From Arsenophonus sp052174495 (lineage in GTDB: Bacteria > Pseudomonadota > Gammaproteobacteria > Enterobacterales > Enterobacteriaceae), in contig JBQMRR010000076.1 of NCBI GenBank assembly GCA_052174495.1, forward strand, positions 1-30,222: a stretch of DNA of 30,222 nt, given 5' to 3'. Below, piece by piece: positions 19,750-29,087 of this stretch; position 1 is the stretch's first letter, and every line of letters begins with the position of its first letter. The position numbers and the translations under genes are program-made. The notes under the pieces were generated by a model that was not told the origin of the DNA, searched no databases, and was given only the letters and a program-made list of their open reading frames with translations.

Positions 19750-21031
19750 AATCAAAAAAAGTCAAAAATCTATCGCGAACTTTTCTTATCGGAAATCATA
19801 GATTTATTAGTGATTGTAGCAATCGCCGCCCTTGTTAAGTGCAGAAAAATCCAAAAATATCTGAATAAGAAGGAATGATCGGCGCCACCATATCAGTCAG
19901 TTTAATAAAGCATTAAAGTAGTATATTGATTTCTAATCATGCAAATAAATTACTACTCAATAAACTATTTTTCTATCGTATTATCTATTGTTACTAATTA
20001 AAAAGGATTATCTAGAACAGGTAGCTTATCGCCAAGAAAAATAGTTTTGATCATATAAGCACCTAACTTGGATAGCAAAGCAGCATTAAAGGCCAACCCG
20101 CGCTTCAAGTGCTTCCTTGAAGCGTACAAGGGCGATAGTCTTTTTTTTAGAAAAAAGCATGTACCTGGTATTGGTGCCAGATTACCGCTATGGGGCGATG
20201 TTATGTTAATGAAAAAGATTGCTATTGGAATTATACGGTAGATTGAAAGAGTTATTCCATGTAATTTACTCTCTACTGTTCTGTCATGGGAATATTATCA
20301 TTGCGTCTTATCGTCCAAATTCTCAGAAATAGTTTCCTACAAAAAGTGACCATCTGTTTACCGTTTCAAGTAAAATATAAGTCTGAATTAAATTGGATGT
20401 ACCTAGCTTTATCGATAAGAGCAGTAAAATTTTAATAATATCAATACCATTAATGCTAAAAATGGGAATTATTCAGAAGAATTAACGTAGACAGCATATA
20501 AAAACTTAAAGCAGCTAGCTGATAATATACAGCACACATAAAAGGCTGATAAATCAATTGTACGACAGCGAATTCCACATAAACGATAATAATTAGATGC
20601 ACTCAATTAATAACAAAAGAATTTATAACGGTGATTAAGCTTTAAAAGGCGATACGGTCAGAACCAACTGCTATCTGTTTAGCAACTAATTTTACAGCTA
20701 AATAGAGCACCACAGAAACTCCCTGTTGAAGTTAGCAGCTCAAACAGGAGTTAAATAGCTCCCCGCAATCACGAAAGGCACTTTACTTTTATGCTAAAAT
20801 TGGCACACTAACAGGGTTGCCCATTTCTCTTCATAGCCAAGTAGTCAGAGAAGAAAGAATAACCTATTTATTAACCTTATGCAACCGCGTCTGCGTTGCT
20901 CTATTGGGAAAAACTAGCAGGAAACCAGTGAAAATTTCTGAAATTTAAATCAGCCATGTTATGAGATAAGCGATATTGATCGAGAGTTAACTAGCCAATT
21001 AACCTATTGGTGGTACAGTATGATACTCTAA
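19750..21031 (+). pseudogene. pilV: PilV-type minor pilin / tip adhesin, decayed
   Basis: PilV is the thin-pilus tip adhesin that recognises recipient cells; in R64 its C-terminus is varied by a shufflon. The prepilin helix LFLSEIIDLLVIVAIAALV is intact in an open frame ending at 19878. The next residues, YLNKKE*SAPPYQSV, match a KKEWSATAxHVSQFNKALKxY region with TGG now TGA. Further pieces are ISNHANKLLL, IIIASYRPNSQ and TKSDHLFTVSSK (family DxLYRFQVNGxxxLNxM). NNINTINAKNGNYSEELT (20434-20487) matches the repeated NINTxNAxNGNxSG segments of PilV stalks. Near 20730-20830, NTGVNSPAI-like residues and GTLLLC*NWHTNRVAHF fit the GxLLSCQNGxWxR motif that begins the variable adhesin domain. The length of about 427 codons is normal. 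The start and last 150 bases are uncertain. Confidence 0.85.
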
Positions 21032-24000
21032 AACATCAAAATCTAATACTGAAAAGATAGGTGATTTGCCAATAGTAGCATTAAAAGGCTTGTATAGCAT
21101 TAATTTTTAATTTTTAGAAAACTAGAATTGAAACTTAGCTTACATAAAAGCTAAACTAATTTTATCCATAATCAACCTATTTCAATTTATCTATTGAAAT
21201 TTAGCTTTTAGAGATTTTTAGCAAAGATGTTATTTTTCTCGTTTTCTAGCTTAGATATATGGAAAAAGCAGCTATAGATAATTTTAACTCAGCCATTATA
21301 TCAGTGGATAACAATATTCTGGATTTAGAGATATTACATCCTAGGCACTATAAAACAGCCAAAAAGTGAACCTTTAAGCGCTGCATAATTAGGTGAATCA
21401 AGAAATTACGCTTTACCTATTTTCACCATTGATATTAAATCGGAAAAATTTTTGATTAATCACTTTGAGCTGCTATCTAAATTACGTATAATAAGTAGCG
21501 GTAATGTGTTCGAGTCCAAGATTAAAACAATTATTCAATTTGATAAGTTAGTACCAAGTCCATAGATAGTGATCGATGGAAATTTTCTACTGATTGTACC
21601 CTTTGTAGGGTAGTAACGCTACAAGACAGAAATAGTACTGAAGATATTAATAAATAAATATTTTTCCATAATTTCATGTTGATTAACATCATAAATATTC
21701 ACAATAAATAAATGTGATAAAATAACCTAATAATAAAGATTATTATGAATAAATAATCATAACGCTAGCATGGCTATTCCTTGCCATCAATCTTTCTTTT
21801 TTACTGATAAAGAATAACTCAGGCATCCCCGTCTACCAGTTTTGCTATGCATTTATGGAATTACATTGCTTAATAATTTAAGCAAATGAAATTAGCGAGG
21901 TTGATAAGTTTTTTATTGAGTATATTTAGCAAAATATGGCCTTAATCCATGCAAAAGGTTTATTAAATGGCGTGATTTTTAGGTAACTGTCCAATAACAA
22001 ATTGGACTTCTTATCAGTAAGAAGATGAAATAATTTGCTAAAATGAAAGAATAAAATAATGAATAAATATTTTATAGATGTAATTTTCCATAGAAAAATT
22101 ATTAAAAGTCACTTTGCATATAAACATTTCATAGATATTTTTGAGTATGAATTAGTATCTTTAAAAAAGACTTAGATTAAATAAAATCAATCTCTTATAT
22201 TTTCTAATATTTTTTATCTTTTAATGCTTTTATTCATAATTTATAACTTAGGTAACAACTATCCTCCAGTGGCTGGGATAGAAAGTTTTCTGAATACATT
22301 AACAATAATCTGAATAGTGTAATTGAATTTACCAAGATAAATACCGACCAGATATTCTTTTCCATCCTTTTGATAAAAACTATTGTCTTTAATCTCTGGT
22401 ATCCTTATATGACAATCCAATCCAGTGGATTAATTCTAATTTTCCTCTTGATTAAATCAAACAAGCTGACACACATAGCCTATAAGCCATTTATCTCTTC
22501 TTCTGTAATTTTAATTCTATTTTGGAGAATGAAATAATTTTATTTGAGCGATATCTTTAAGTATGTGCTAATTAAATTATCTATGCGAGCGAAAATGTTA
22601 CTAATTAACATACTATGTAACAGTAGGATTAATATCTGCAAATCGACGATAATTAGAATCCATATTATATTTAAGTTGAATAATAAAGTTTATTATCATC
22701 TTTAAGTTCTTTTGTGTGTTATATACCCAACGTCGTGATAATTTCTATCTGCTAACTTAACTGATTAAAAGAAACTTATTGCTTCTCCTTATCCGATACA
22801 ACAATCTTTCGTGTTTTTTCAGAATCATAATATAGTGGCCGGTGGACGCAGAATTATACTCTGGCATTAAAATTATAGCAAAGTAATAATAAGAGGAATT
22901 TCCAGTTTATTTCTACACAAGATAGCTATCCGTTAATTGCTCTTGCAGTTTTAAAATTTAACTTAAATATTTACTTTTAATTTTCATAATATTCTTTTGA
23001 TGAAAATTCTTGCCTACTCACCAAGTAAAAATCAGTTTCTGAAAAAATAGGAGGAGATGTATAACATAGCAAAATTAATATCCACATATAGCTATGGCAC
23101 GTTTCCTTGTTATCTTTTGATTTAAAATTAATACTTTTCACCTTAGACGCTTTAGAAAAATCTAAGCAATCTATAAACGTTTACCTTTTGTGCTGACAGG
23201 TATTACGACGATAACGTTCTATTGCTACGTCTGCACAACTAACTAAAGTTACTAATTGCTAGTACCTCTGCTTAAGGCTAGAGTTATACTACATACTTTC
23301 AACGAATTTGAAATAATTTTTCATGCTATTTTTCTTATCTATCTCAGAAAAATCACCTAAGTTATACAACTTGAATTAAATAAGATTTTTTACCAGTTAT
23401 TCAGTTTTTAATTAATCTTTTCTTTTCGCGTAGTAGCAGCAAACTTCTGTTTTTCAAGCATGCTTGATGAAAAATACTTTTCAGTTAGTGGGATCCTTAT
23501 CTTGCATCTACTTTAATGGTTAATTCCATTAAGATGGGCAAGTTAAGCAAGTTAATATCTTGATTTTCTTTCGAACTTAATTATTCTATCGAATATAGTT
23601 ATTTATAGTTTTGGTAGCTATAGTTTATTACCATTAAACAATCTCGCGCTTAGAAATTAATAAATCTGATGAGTAGCTTAAGTATTGTTTGTCAGCTATC
23701 TAGATATTATTGGCTAAAATTTAATCGATATCTCTCTGAGTACTTTTGATATTTTCGCCATAAAGTTCTTATGAAAAAGTTGATAATACTGCTTACTACA
23801 AAACATAAAAAATCTTTTGATTTAACTTTATTATTCAGAATTAATAGATTTAATCATCTCAAAGCTGGTCATGGTGGGTCTTTTGGATATAAGTAGTACA
23901 AGAAGACAACATTTAAATATTTCATTGTATTTTTCTTTTGAAATAATTTTTTTTGCATAGAAAATCAGTCCATCGTAGGGATCGCCAAGTACTAACCGAA

Positions 24001-24429
24001 TTCCTCAAAAGCTCATTTCAAATAGTTTAAGTTCAATGCGCAATTATTGCACAGCAGAATACTATTAGTATAACAAGGCCTTAACCAATATTAAGACCCA
24101 TTGGGTTGAATGAGTAGTAACATGGATTTAAACAAAGCTCTTCTGTTCTAGCTAACTGTAGTTAATCAACCCCCCCCGTTTAAATATCTTTTCTTGATCG
24201 TATTTCTATCATCAGATCTGGTCATAAGGGCTTCAAATATCTCCGGCGTTCAATTTTTGAGCAGCATTGAACTTTCAAATATCTACTATCGCTATTGTAT
24301 ATAAATAAAATCAAAGCAGCTTTCTGTAAATCAGTAAATAGAACGGCGACATAATATTCAACTGTAATACATGTATCTGAAAATCTTTTTTTATCAACGT
24401 GTTGCATTTTTCGCTATAAATTTTCAATA
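21032..24429. other. 3.4 kb dark region, no gene recognised
   Basis: This stretch lies after pilV, where R64-like plasmids carry the shufflon and rci recombinase. I searched both strands by eye and found no tyrosine-recombinase motif, no further PilV-type C-terminal segments I would defend, and no relaxase motif. Some minus-strand runs near 23.8-24.1 kb, such as LVLGDPYDGLIFYAKKIIS and EKYNEIFKCCLL, stay open for over 50 codons and may be a decayed gene. A run of eight C occupies 24170-24177. Apart from the palindrome at 23454-23467, nothing here can be assigned. Confidence 0.35.
23454..23467. repeat. Perfect 14-bp palindrome flanked by T and A runs
   Basis: TCAAGCATGCTTGA reads the same on both strands. 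It is preceded by TTTTT and followed closely by AAAAA, so it could form a cruciform or a weak bidirectional terminator. It has no loop, which makes a terminator less likely. Confidence 0.55.
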
Positions 24430-24454
24430 ACGTTATATCCTTGCCATATAACGT
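24430..24454. repeat. Perfect 8-bp stem-loop
   Basis: ACGTTATA (24430-24437) pairs with TATAACGT (24447-24454) across a 9-base loop. No T run follows. It is the first of four hairpins packed into 450 bases. Confidence 0.7.
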
Positions 24455-24468
24455 AACACACAGTTAGC

Positions 24469-24496
24469 ATCCTATCGCCATTATGATAGGATTTTT
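24469..24496 (+). terminator. Rho-independent terminator-like hairpin
   Basis: ATCCTATC (24469-24476) pairs with GATAGGAT (24485-24492) across an 8-base loop, directly followed by TTTT. The stem is perfect, unusual in this decayed surrounding. Its gene is not identifiable. Confidence 0.6.
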
Positions 24497-24551
24497 ATAA
24501 GTGCTTATTTTCATAGCTCAGACACTAAGGGTAGAAACAACTTCTAATATA

Positions 24552-24584
24552 CTTCTTCTACCGTTGCCAGAAGAAGGCGTTTTT
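24552..24584 (+). terminator. Rho-independent terminator-like hairpin
   Basis: CTTCTTCT (24552-24559) pairs with AGAAGAAG (24569-24576) across a 9-base loop, followed by GCGTTTTT. The stem is perfect and the T run points to plus-strand transcription. No intact gene lies upstream. Confidence 0.6.
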
Positions 24585-24850
24585 AAATTAAAATTCATTA
24601 CCTATTTCTCGTTTAAGATCAGTACTCTTTATCCCGGCAGTAGTTAAGGTAACCGATCAATATTGAATAAAAATACTCATAATTAAAGTTGATTCGCTAA
24701 GTTGATAACGTGTACCATACTAAAGAGCGTCGTTTCACTTGCGACATGGCAGTGCAATTGTGTATTTTCAATATTAGTCTCATAGAGAGTTTTATTTATT
24801 TAGTTTGTCAAGATGTAAACAGTTATTAATATTTATTAATAACCAGCACA

Positions 24851-24873
24851 CGCTGCCGTACTTGCTGGCAGCG
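24851..24873. repeat. GC-rich 7-bp stem-loop
   Basis: CGCTGCC (24851-24857) pairs with GGCAGCG (24867-24873) across a 9-base loop. It is one of the few GC-rich patches in the dead block and lies just past the 3' end of the minus-strand relic at 24905-25359, so it could be the terminator of that gene, although only two T or A bases flank it. Confidence 0.55.
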
Positions 24874-24904
24874 TTATAATCAATTTTATTTACTGTCATC
24901 ACTC

Positions 24905-25359
24905 GAACTTGTGAATTATCATTACAAATATTCATCTTGGTTAACAAATAAACAGACTTTTTGTATAATTATTAGGTTATCTTGGCAAAGTAAAGGTTTT
25001 GTTATTTTTTTTGCAGAGTGATTTGTAGTTAAATCTCTGTATTTCATTATCGTAGTTTCAAATAATCTTATATAATCTAGATATTTGATAAATAAAACGA
25101 CTTTAGACTATAAAATCTATTCAGTCATCTCTTTAATCGTCTGATATAACTCTTCACATTTTGAATTTGGAGTTACTTACCAATAACTCTCTGATTGCTC
25201 ATTTTTATTAGTTAATAGTAACTAATTTCATGCTTCCTGGTAAAAGTTTCGTACTATTTAACTGTTTCCGAGAAAAGGATGAACTCTTTATCGATGATCG
25301 GCTTAAAAATAACTAACACACTCACTCTGAATTAAATTTTCAATAACTTTATCGCTCAT
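24905..25359 (-). pseudogene. Unidentified small plasmid-type gene, decayed, with an excellent ribosome site
   Basis: Reads MSDKVIENLIQSE from an ATG at 25359, then a stop, then in neighbouring frames FKPIIDKEFILFSETVK and CEELYQTIKEMTE. A further run, SKVVLFIKYLDYIRLFET and onward, stays open for about 55 codons to a double stop near 24910. The charged, helical composition and roughly 150-codon length suggest a small soluble or DNA-associated protein. I do not recognise the family. The near-perfect Shine-Dalgarno upstream and the long residual frames mark it as a formerly real gene. It shares strand with the Rep-like relic just upstream, so both may have formed one transcription unit. Confidence 0.5.
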
Positions 25360-25364
25360 ATGAA

Positions 25365-25373
25365 CCTCCTCCT
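25365..25373 (-). promoter_or_regulatory. Strong Shine-Dalgarno sequence of the minus-strand relic
   Basis: AGGAGGAGG on the minus strand, 5 bases before the ATG at 25359. It is close to the maximal anti-16S match and decides the start of that relic. Confidence 0.75.
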
Positions 25374-25579
25374 GTTGATTTCTGGCAATTAAGAGCGAGA
25401 TTCATTCTTCTTTTTATCTCCTTCCCTCCCGATTTTTTAGCTTTACTATATATTAGATATAACATTTCTCTTTAAAGAAATCACGAAAAATATTTCATCA
25501 ACTTCAATAATACCACTTAGTATATTTAAGTTAATTGTCGTCACTGAAGCAAGAAAACAGTGACGTCATCTAAACGCTG

Positions 25580-26200
25580 TTTTAAAAATTAATGTCTGTT
25601 TATTTCTTTTGATTCTCGTAAAGTCAAATTATTCAACATACATTGAAAATAACTAAAGCATTTATCCTTGTAATGTAGTTTTATCATAAAACTTCTAGTA
25701 AGATTCTTGAATATTTTCCTAGAAAATTCGGGGATTTTACGATGATATTGCTGTAACCATAATGAATTTCCACAGAAATTAACATGTTTACTGTAATAAT
25801 GTAAACAGAATAAAGTAAAATAAGTTCTTTCAATAGATAAATTGAAGATATACAAGAGATTATTATCGAGTTAACTAATAAGATGTAGCTTTATACTAGT
25901 AGGTAAGTAAGAAAAGAGTTTCTCTGATCTGTATTATTCTTTACTTTTTATACCAATCTTTATAGTGAAGATCCTTTATACAGTATAAGAGATTTCTATC
26001 AATAATCTTTGCTAAGATAAGCAATCATCAACATCTTCTCTTCTCTTATCTATAAGATATAAATTTAATAATACTAAGATTTTACCATAAAATTTTTGAT
26101 AAGCGTACTTCATATAAGACTTAACAATGATAACTTCCGTCATACGTTTTAATTTCTTTGCAGCTACGCTAAGATGAACACGACGTGCATTACGCATCTA
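25580..26200 (-). pseudogene. Possible RepFIIA-type replication initiator (RepA) relic, N-terminally truncated
   Basis: The best segment is an open minus-strand frame (26197-26012) reading RRVHLSVAAKKLKRMTEVII, then KYAYQKFYGKILVLLNLYLI, then DKRREDVDDCLS. This resembles the winged-helix segment of RepFIIA RepA, GKLSITRATRALxxLxELGLIxxxxxYDxxxGxYxPxxIxxTPxLFxxLDVSEExV, in the spacing of helix, turn, wing and DVxEE(D)V motif. Further minus-strand frames down to about 25589 are basic (FSRKIFKNLTRSFMIKLHYK) but not diagnostic. In RepA this segment starts at about residue 85-90. The missing N-terminus would fall exactly where IS256 relic B begins. The resemblance is by pattern only; an unrelated winged-helix regulator remains possible. 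Confidence 0.4.
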
Positions 26201-26254
26201 TAATGGTTAACGCTTAAATAAAAAGAGAGCTTAATAATCATTTGTTATCCTGAT

Positions 26255-27640
26255 TTTGCTGAAAATAGAGTTATACTTATTTTTGGTATATGAGGTTTTA
26301 GAGATAATGTAGGATATCCTGCTGATTAATTTCGTAAATAATTACATCAACAGAGAGATGATATGTCATGAAAAATTTAGTCTAACTAGATATCCGTAAA
26401 ACCAGATGTTACCTCTGATCCCTTGCATGAACTTATCCGTAATAATGGCAGATAGCTGATAGCACCGTTGCTGAGGGAGCTCGAAGTTATGTTGTGATAA
26501 CATGCTAAACTCTGCCTTATCAACGGAGGTGTCCTAATCCCTTCATTTATAACAGCTATATATCACACCAAATCATGCAGACTGGTATTGGCGATATTGA
26601 GATAAAAGTCCTAAGGTTAAAAAAAGGGGGTTACAGTAACATAAGAGTATGTTTCAAGAGCTCATTGCTACTGCTTTATCTGAAGCATCCAAAAATCTTG
26701 AAAAGTCTCCTATCATGCTTGTGTACTTGTGAGGTACAGATATCGCTGATTTTTACGAAGCTCTACGTTTTCTCAGTAAAAAGCACATCATCTCTTTACC
26801 AGTACCATCCAGAAAACTGAAATAGTAATAGCTTGAAGAGGATAGGAAATGAGTGCCTGTGTAATTTAAGTAATACATCTATGTTTATTCATAGTGCGGA
26901 TGAGTATTATGCCGTTCTGTTAGAGATGCTGATTACCTTTTCCTAGTAGTTATTATCAGCCTCCACTCCTTATGGACGTAATCAGCTAGCCAGAGGTCGA
27001 AATACTTATCAAAAGTTAGAATAAACTGGCTTTACTTCTGGAGATAAAGATGACCACGTAAACGATATGCCTAATTATATTTTTGTGCTTGCTATGAGGG
27101 AAATGGTCTTCTTTGTTTTTAGAAAGTAACAGCAAAGATATTTTTAAAGATATGTAGTAAAAATTCTGTTGGTATATAAAATAGCTGATATAGTGGTTTT
27201 ACCAGACAAAAGTATACAACCAAAAGTTTTAAAAGGGTGAGAATTGTATGGGGCCCCCTTGAGCTAACAGAAAACCTTAATTCCTCTGATAAAACCTTTA
27301 ATACTTTATTGGAAATATTTTCAGTTTATCCTGAAATAATGAGGAAGCCGAGAAAAAATCGAGAAGAAACTACTGGTATTCTGCGATTTCCTATTAACGC
27401 GCTAAGGCATCAATAAAATGACGGATCTGATTGAACTGCCTTTTACAGAAGTGGAGGGGAGATATACGAAGCTGACATGCGAAGCACTGTTGTTTCGAGG
27501 AAAGTAATCTTTGCAATACTATTTAAATTGTTTCTATTTTCTCAGAGAGAACTGGGTTGGTTAATGAAAAGTAATGCTTACCTTACTGATAAGCAATATT
27601 CAATTTAAGAATTAGAATAAGATTCACAAAGCATCAGAGT
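26255..27640 (+). mobile_element. IS256-family (mutator-type) insertion sequence relic, copy B
   Basis: A near full-length dead transposase in the same orientation as copy A. After an ATG at 26369 the family order is readable across frames: HELIRNNG*.LIAP near 26430; TGIGDIEIKVLRLKKGG (family TGIGPVxVKVPRVRDRSG) in an open frame from 26575; FKSSLLLLYLKHPK (SSLLPPYLRRT); and SLLSCLCTCE (LLPWLYLxGIS). Later KIADIVVLPDKSIQPKVLKG (about 27180-27238) matches KTANVLNxLPKSVQPKAKxxL. FPINALRHQ matches FYDFPAEHWxHIRT, and VIFAILFKLF (about 27507-27536) matches LAMVFKL. The DDE triad cannot be traced reliably. Terminal repeats were not found. It borders the truncated Rep-like relic on its left. Confidence 0.82.
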
Positions 27641-29087
27641 AGAATATAGTCTGACTACTAACTACTATATGTAGAGATTTTTAATAATTAACAAAATATT
27701 TATTCATGAAACTTTGAAGTGATGAAATCATGCGTTTAACGGGATTTTTATAAAAACAGTAAATCATTCAAGTACATTAATTAAATATTAAAATAAAGAA
27801 TAAGAATCGAATAAAATATTCATGTATTTAATTCTATTTTATGTTTTTTTTAATAGTTTGTTTCTTTAGATATACATCATTCTACATTTTAGTATTCTTT
27901 ACAGTTGCCAGATAAATAATAAGGTTTCTTTACTGTTATCTGCTTTCCCTTTTCTGGTGTTTGAATAGAGATAAATGAATTTGTCCCTTACTGATAAATA
28001 CACTTCATTAAATAGTTTTAATACTTTATAAAACCATGTTGTAGATATATGTCTGAAAGCAAGTAACATCATAATTATTTTTCTGCTTATGGTATGTACT
28101 ATTCATGAGCTATCTTTATTCAAAAGATAATCTTGCTGTATAGCAGCTTGTAAAAGATTCTTTCTTAGCTTTTTTAGTCAGAATCAAGTACATTCATGGG
28201 TTATAGTTAAAACTCTGGCATAGTGTGTTTCTTTCATCAACACGGTAGCACGTCTAGTTTAAAATAAGATTCAGTATCTAGGTGATTTAAATACTTCAAT
28301 AGGCGTTTACTGCTTTTTTATAGTTTTGGATGTATTACTGAGTTAGAATATTAAATCATTATAAGATTCTTTATGAGATTCTTTATAAGAATAATAAAGA
28401 ATTCAAAACTTTATTAATCATGAAATGTAGTTATGTGTTGCTTGTTTCGACTCTCTTCAAGTTTTATAGTTACATTACAGATTTATGGTTAGTATCAAGG
28501 ATTTCCTCAATAGAAAATCCATTGTCCGTATAATTGACTTAACAAGCCAATTGGCTTGTTAAGTGCTGCTGTGTTCTCTTATCGAAACCAGCTTTTTGTG
28601 AATATGTCACTGGAAACTACTTTAAAATTAATAAATTCTATTTATATGCAACTATAAGCGTGCTTGGTATAGCTTAACTATAAGCGGATAACTCTTGTCG
28701 AATAAATAATAATTTATTATTTACTTAAAATTTTATATGAAAATAATATCGTATATATAAAATAGCTATAATTAACGTGAATATTAAAATAGAGTTTTAA
28801 TAAGAAAATTAAAAAAATACACTATCCGCCCGCCACAGAAATTAATAGCTACTCTATACATACTAACTAGAATTGATAAAATTTGCGTGAACTATATATT
28901 TTATATATTTAAAAACAATATTCGTGCAATAAATATCACTTATAACAACAATATGTAACTATGAGAAAATAAAAGACACTTTTATCTTATATAGATAAAT
29001 AGATAAATTCAAATCTTATAAAAAGATAAAAACAAAAAATTGACATAACATTAAATAATTATATAAAAATACCTAAAAGTAATCTTA
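27641..29087. other. Non-coding spacer between IS256 relic B and the GH3 gene
   Basis: About 1.4 kb of very AT-rich sequence without a recognisable gene on either strand. It contains a 28-bp perfect palindrome at 28537-28564 and a small imperfect direct repeat of AGATTCTTTAT near 28365-28390. No terminator hairpin was seen just beyond the GH3 stop. It may be older chromosomal pseudogene material, but nothing can be aligned. Confidence 0.4.
28537..28564. repeat. Perfect 28-bp palindrome
   Basis: ACTTAACAAGCCAA (28537-28550) is followed immediately by its exact reverse complement (28551-28564), with no loop and no mismatch. No T run follows on either strand within five bases, so it is not a typical rho-independent terminator. 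It could be an operator for a dimeric regulator or a cruciform site. It lies about 520 bases beyond the GH3 stop codon. Confidence 0.85.

Noticed and set aside
21500..21530. tRNA-like T-loop string GTTCGAGTCC
   Set aside because: No acceptor stem, D arm or anticodon arm can be folded around it, so it is chance.
25589..26820. Three open frames of 61-88 codons near the right IS taken as intact small genes
   Set aside because: The plus-strand one is IS256 transposase; the minus-strand ones are best explained as pieces of one decayed Rep-like gene or as chance frames in AT-rich DNA.
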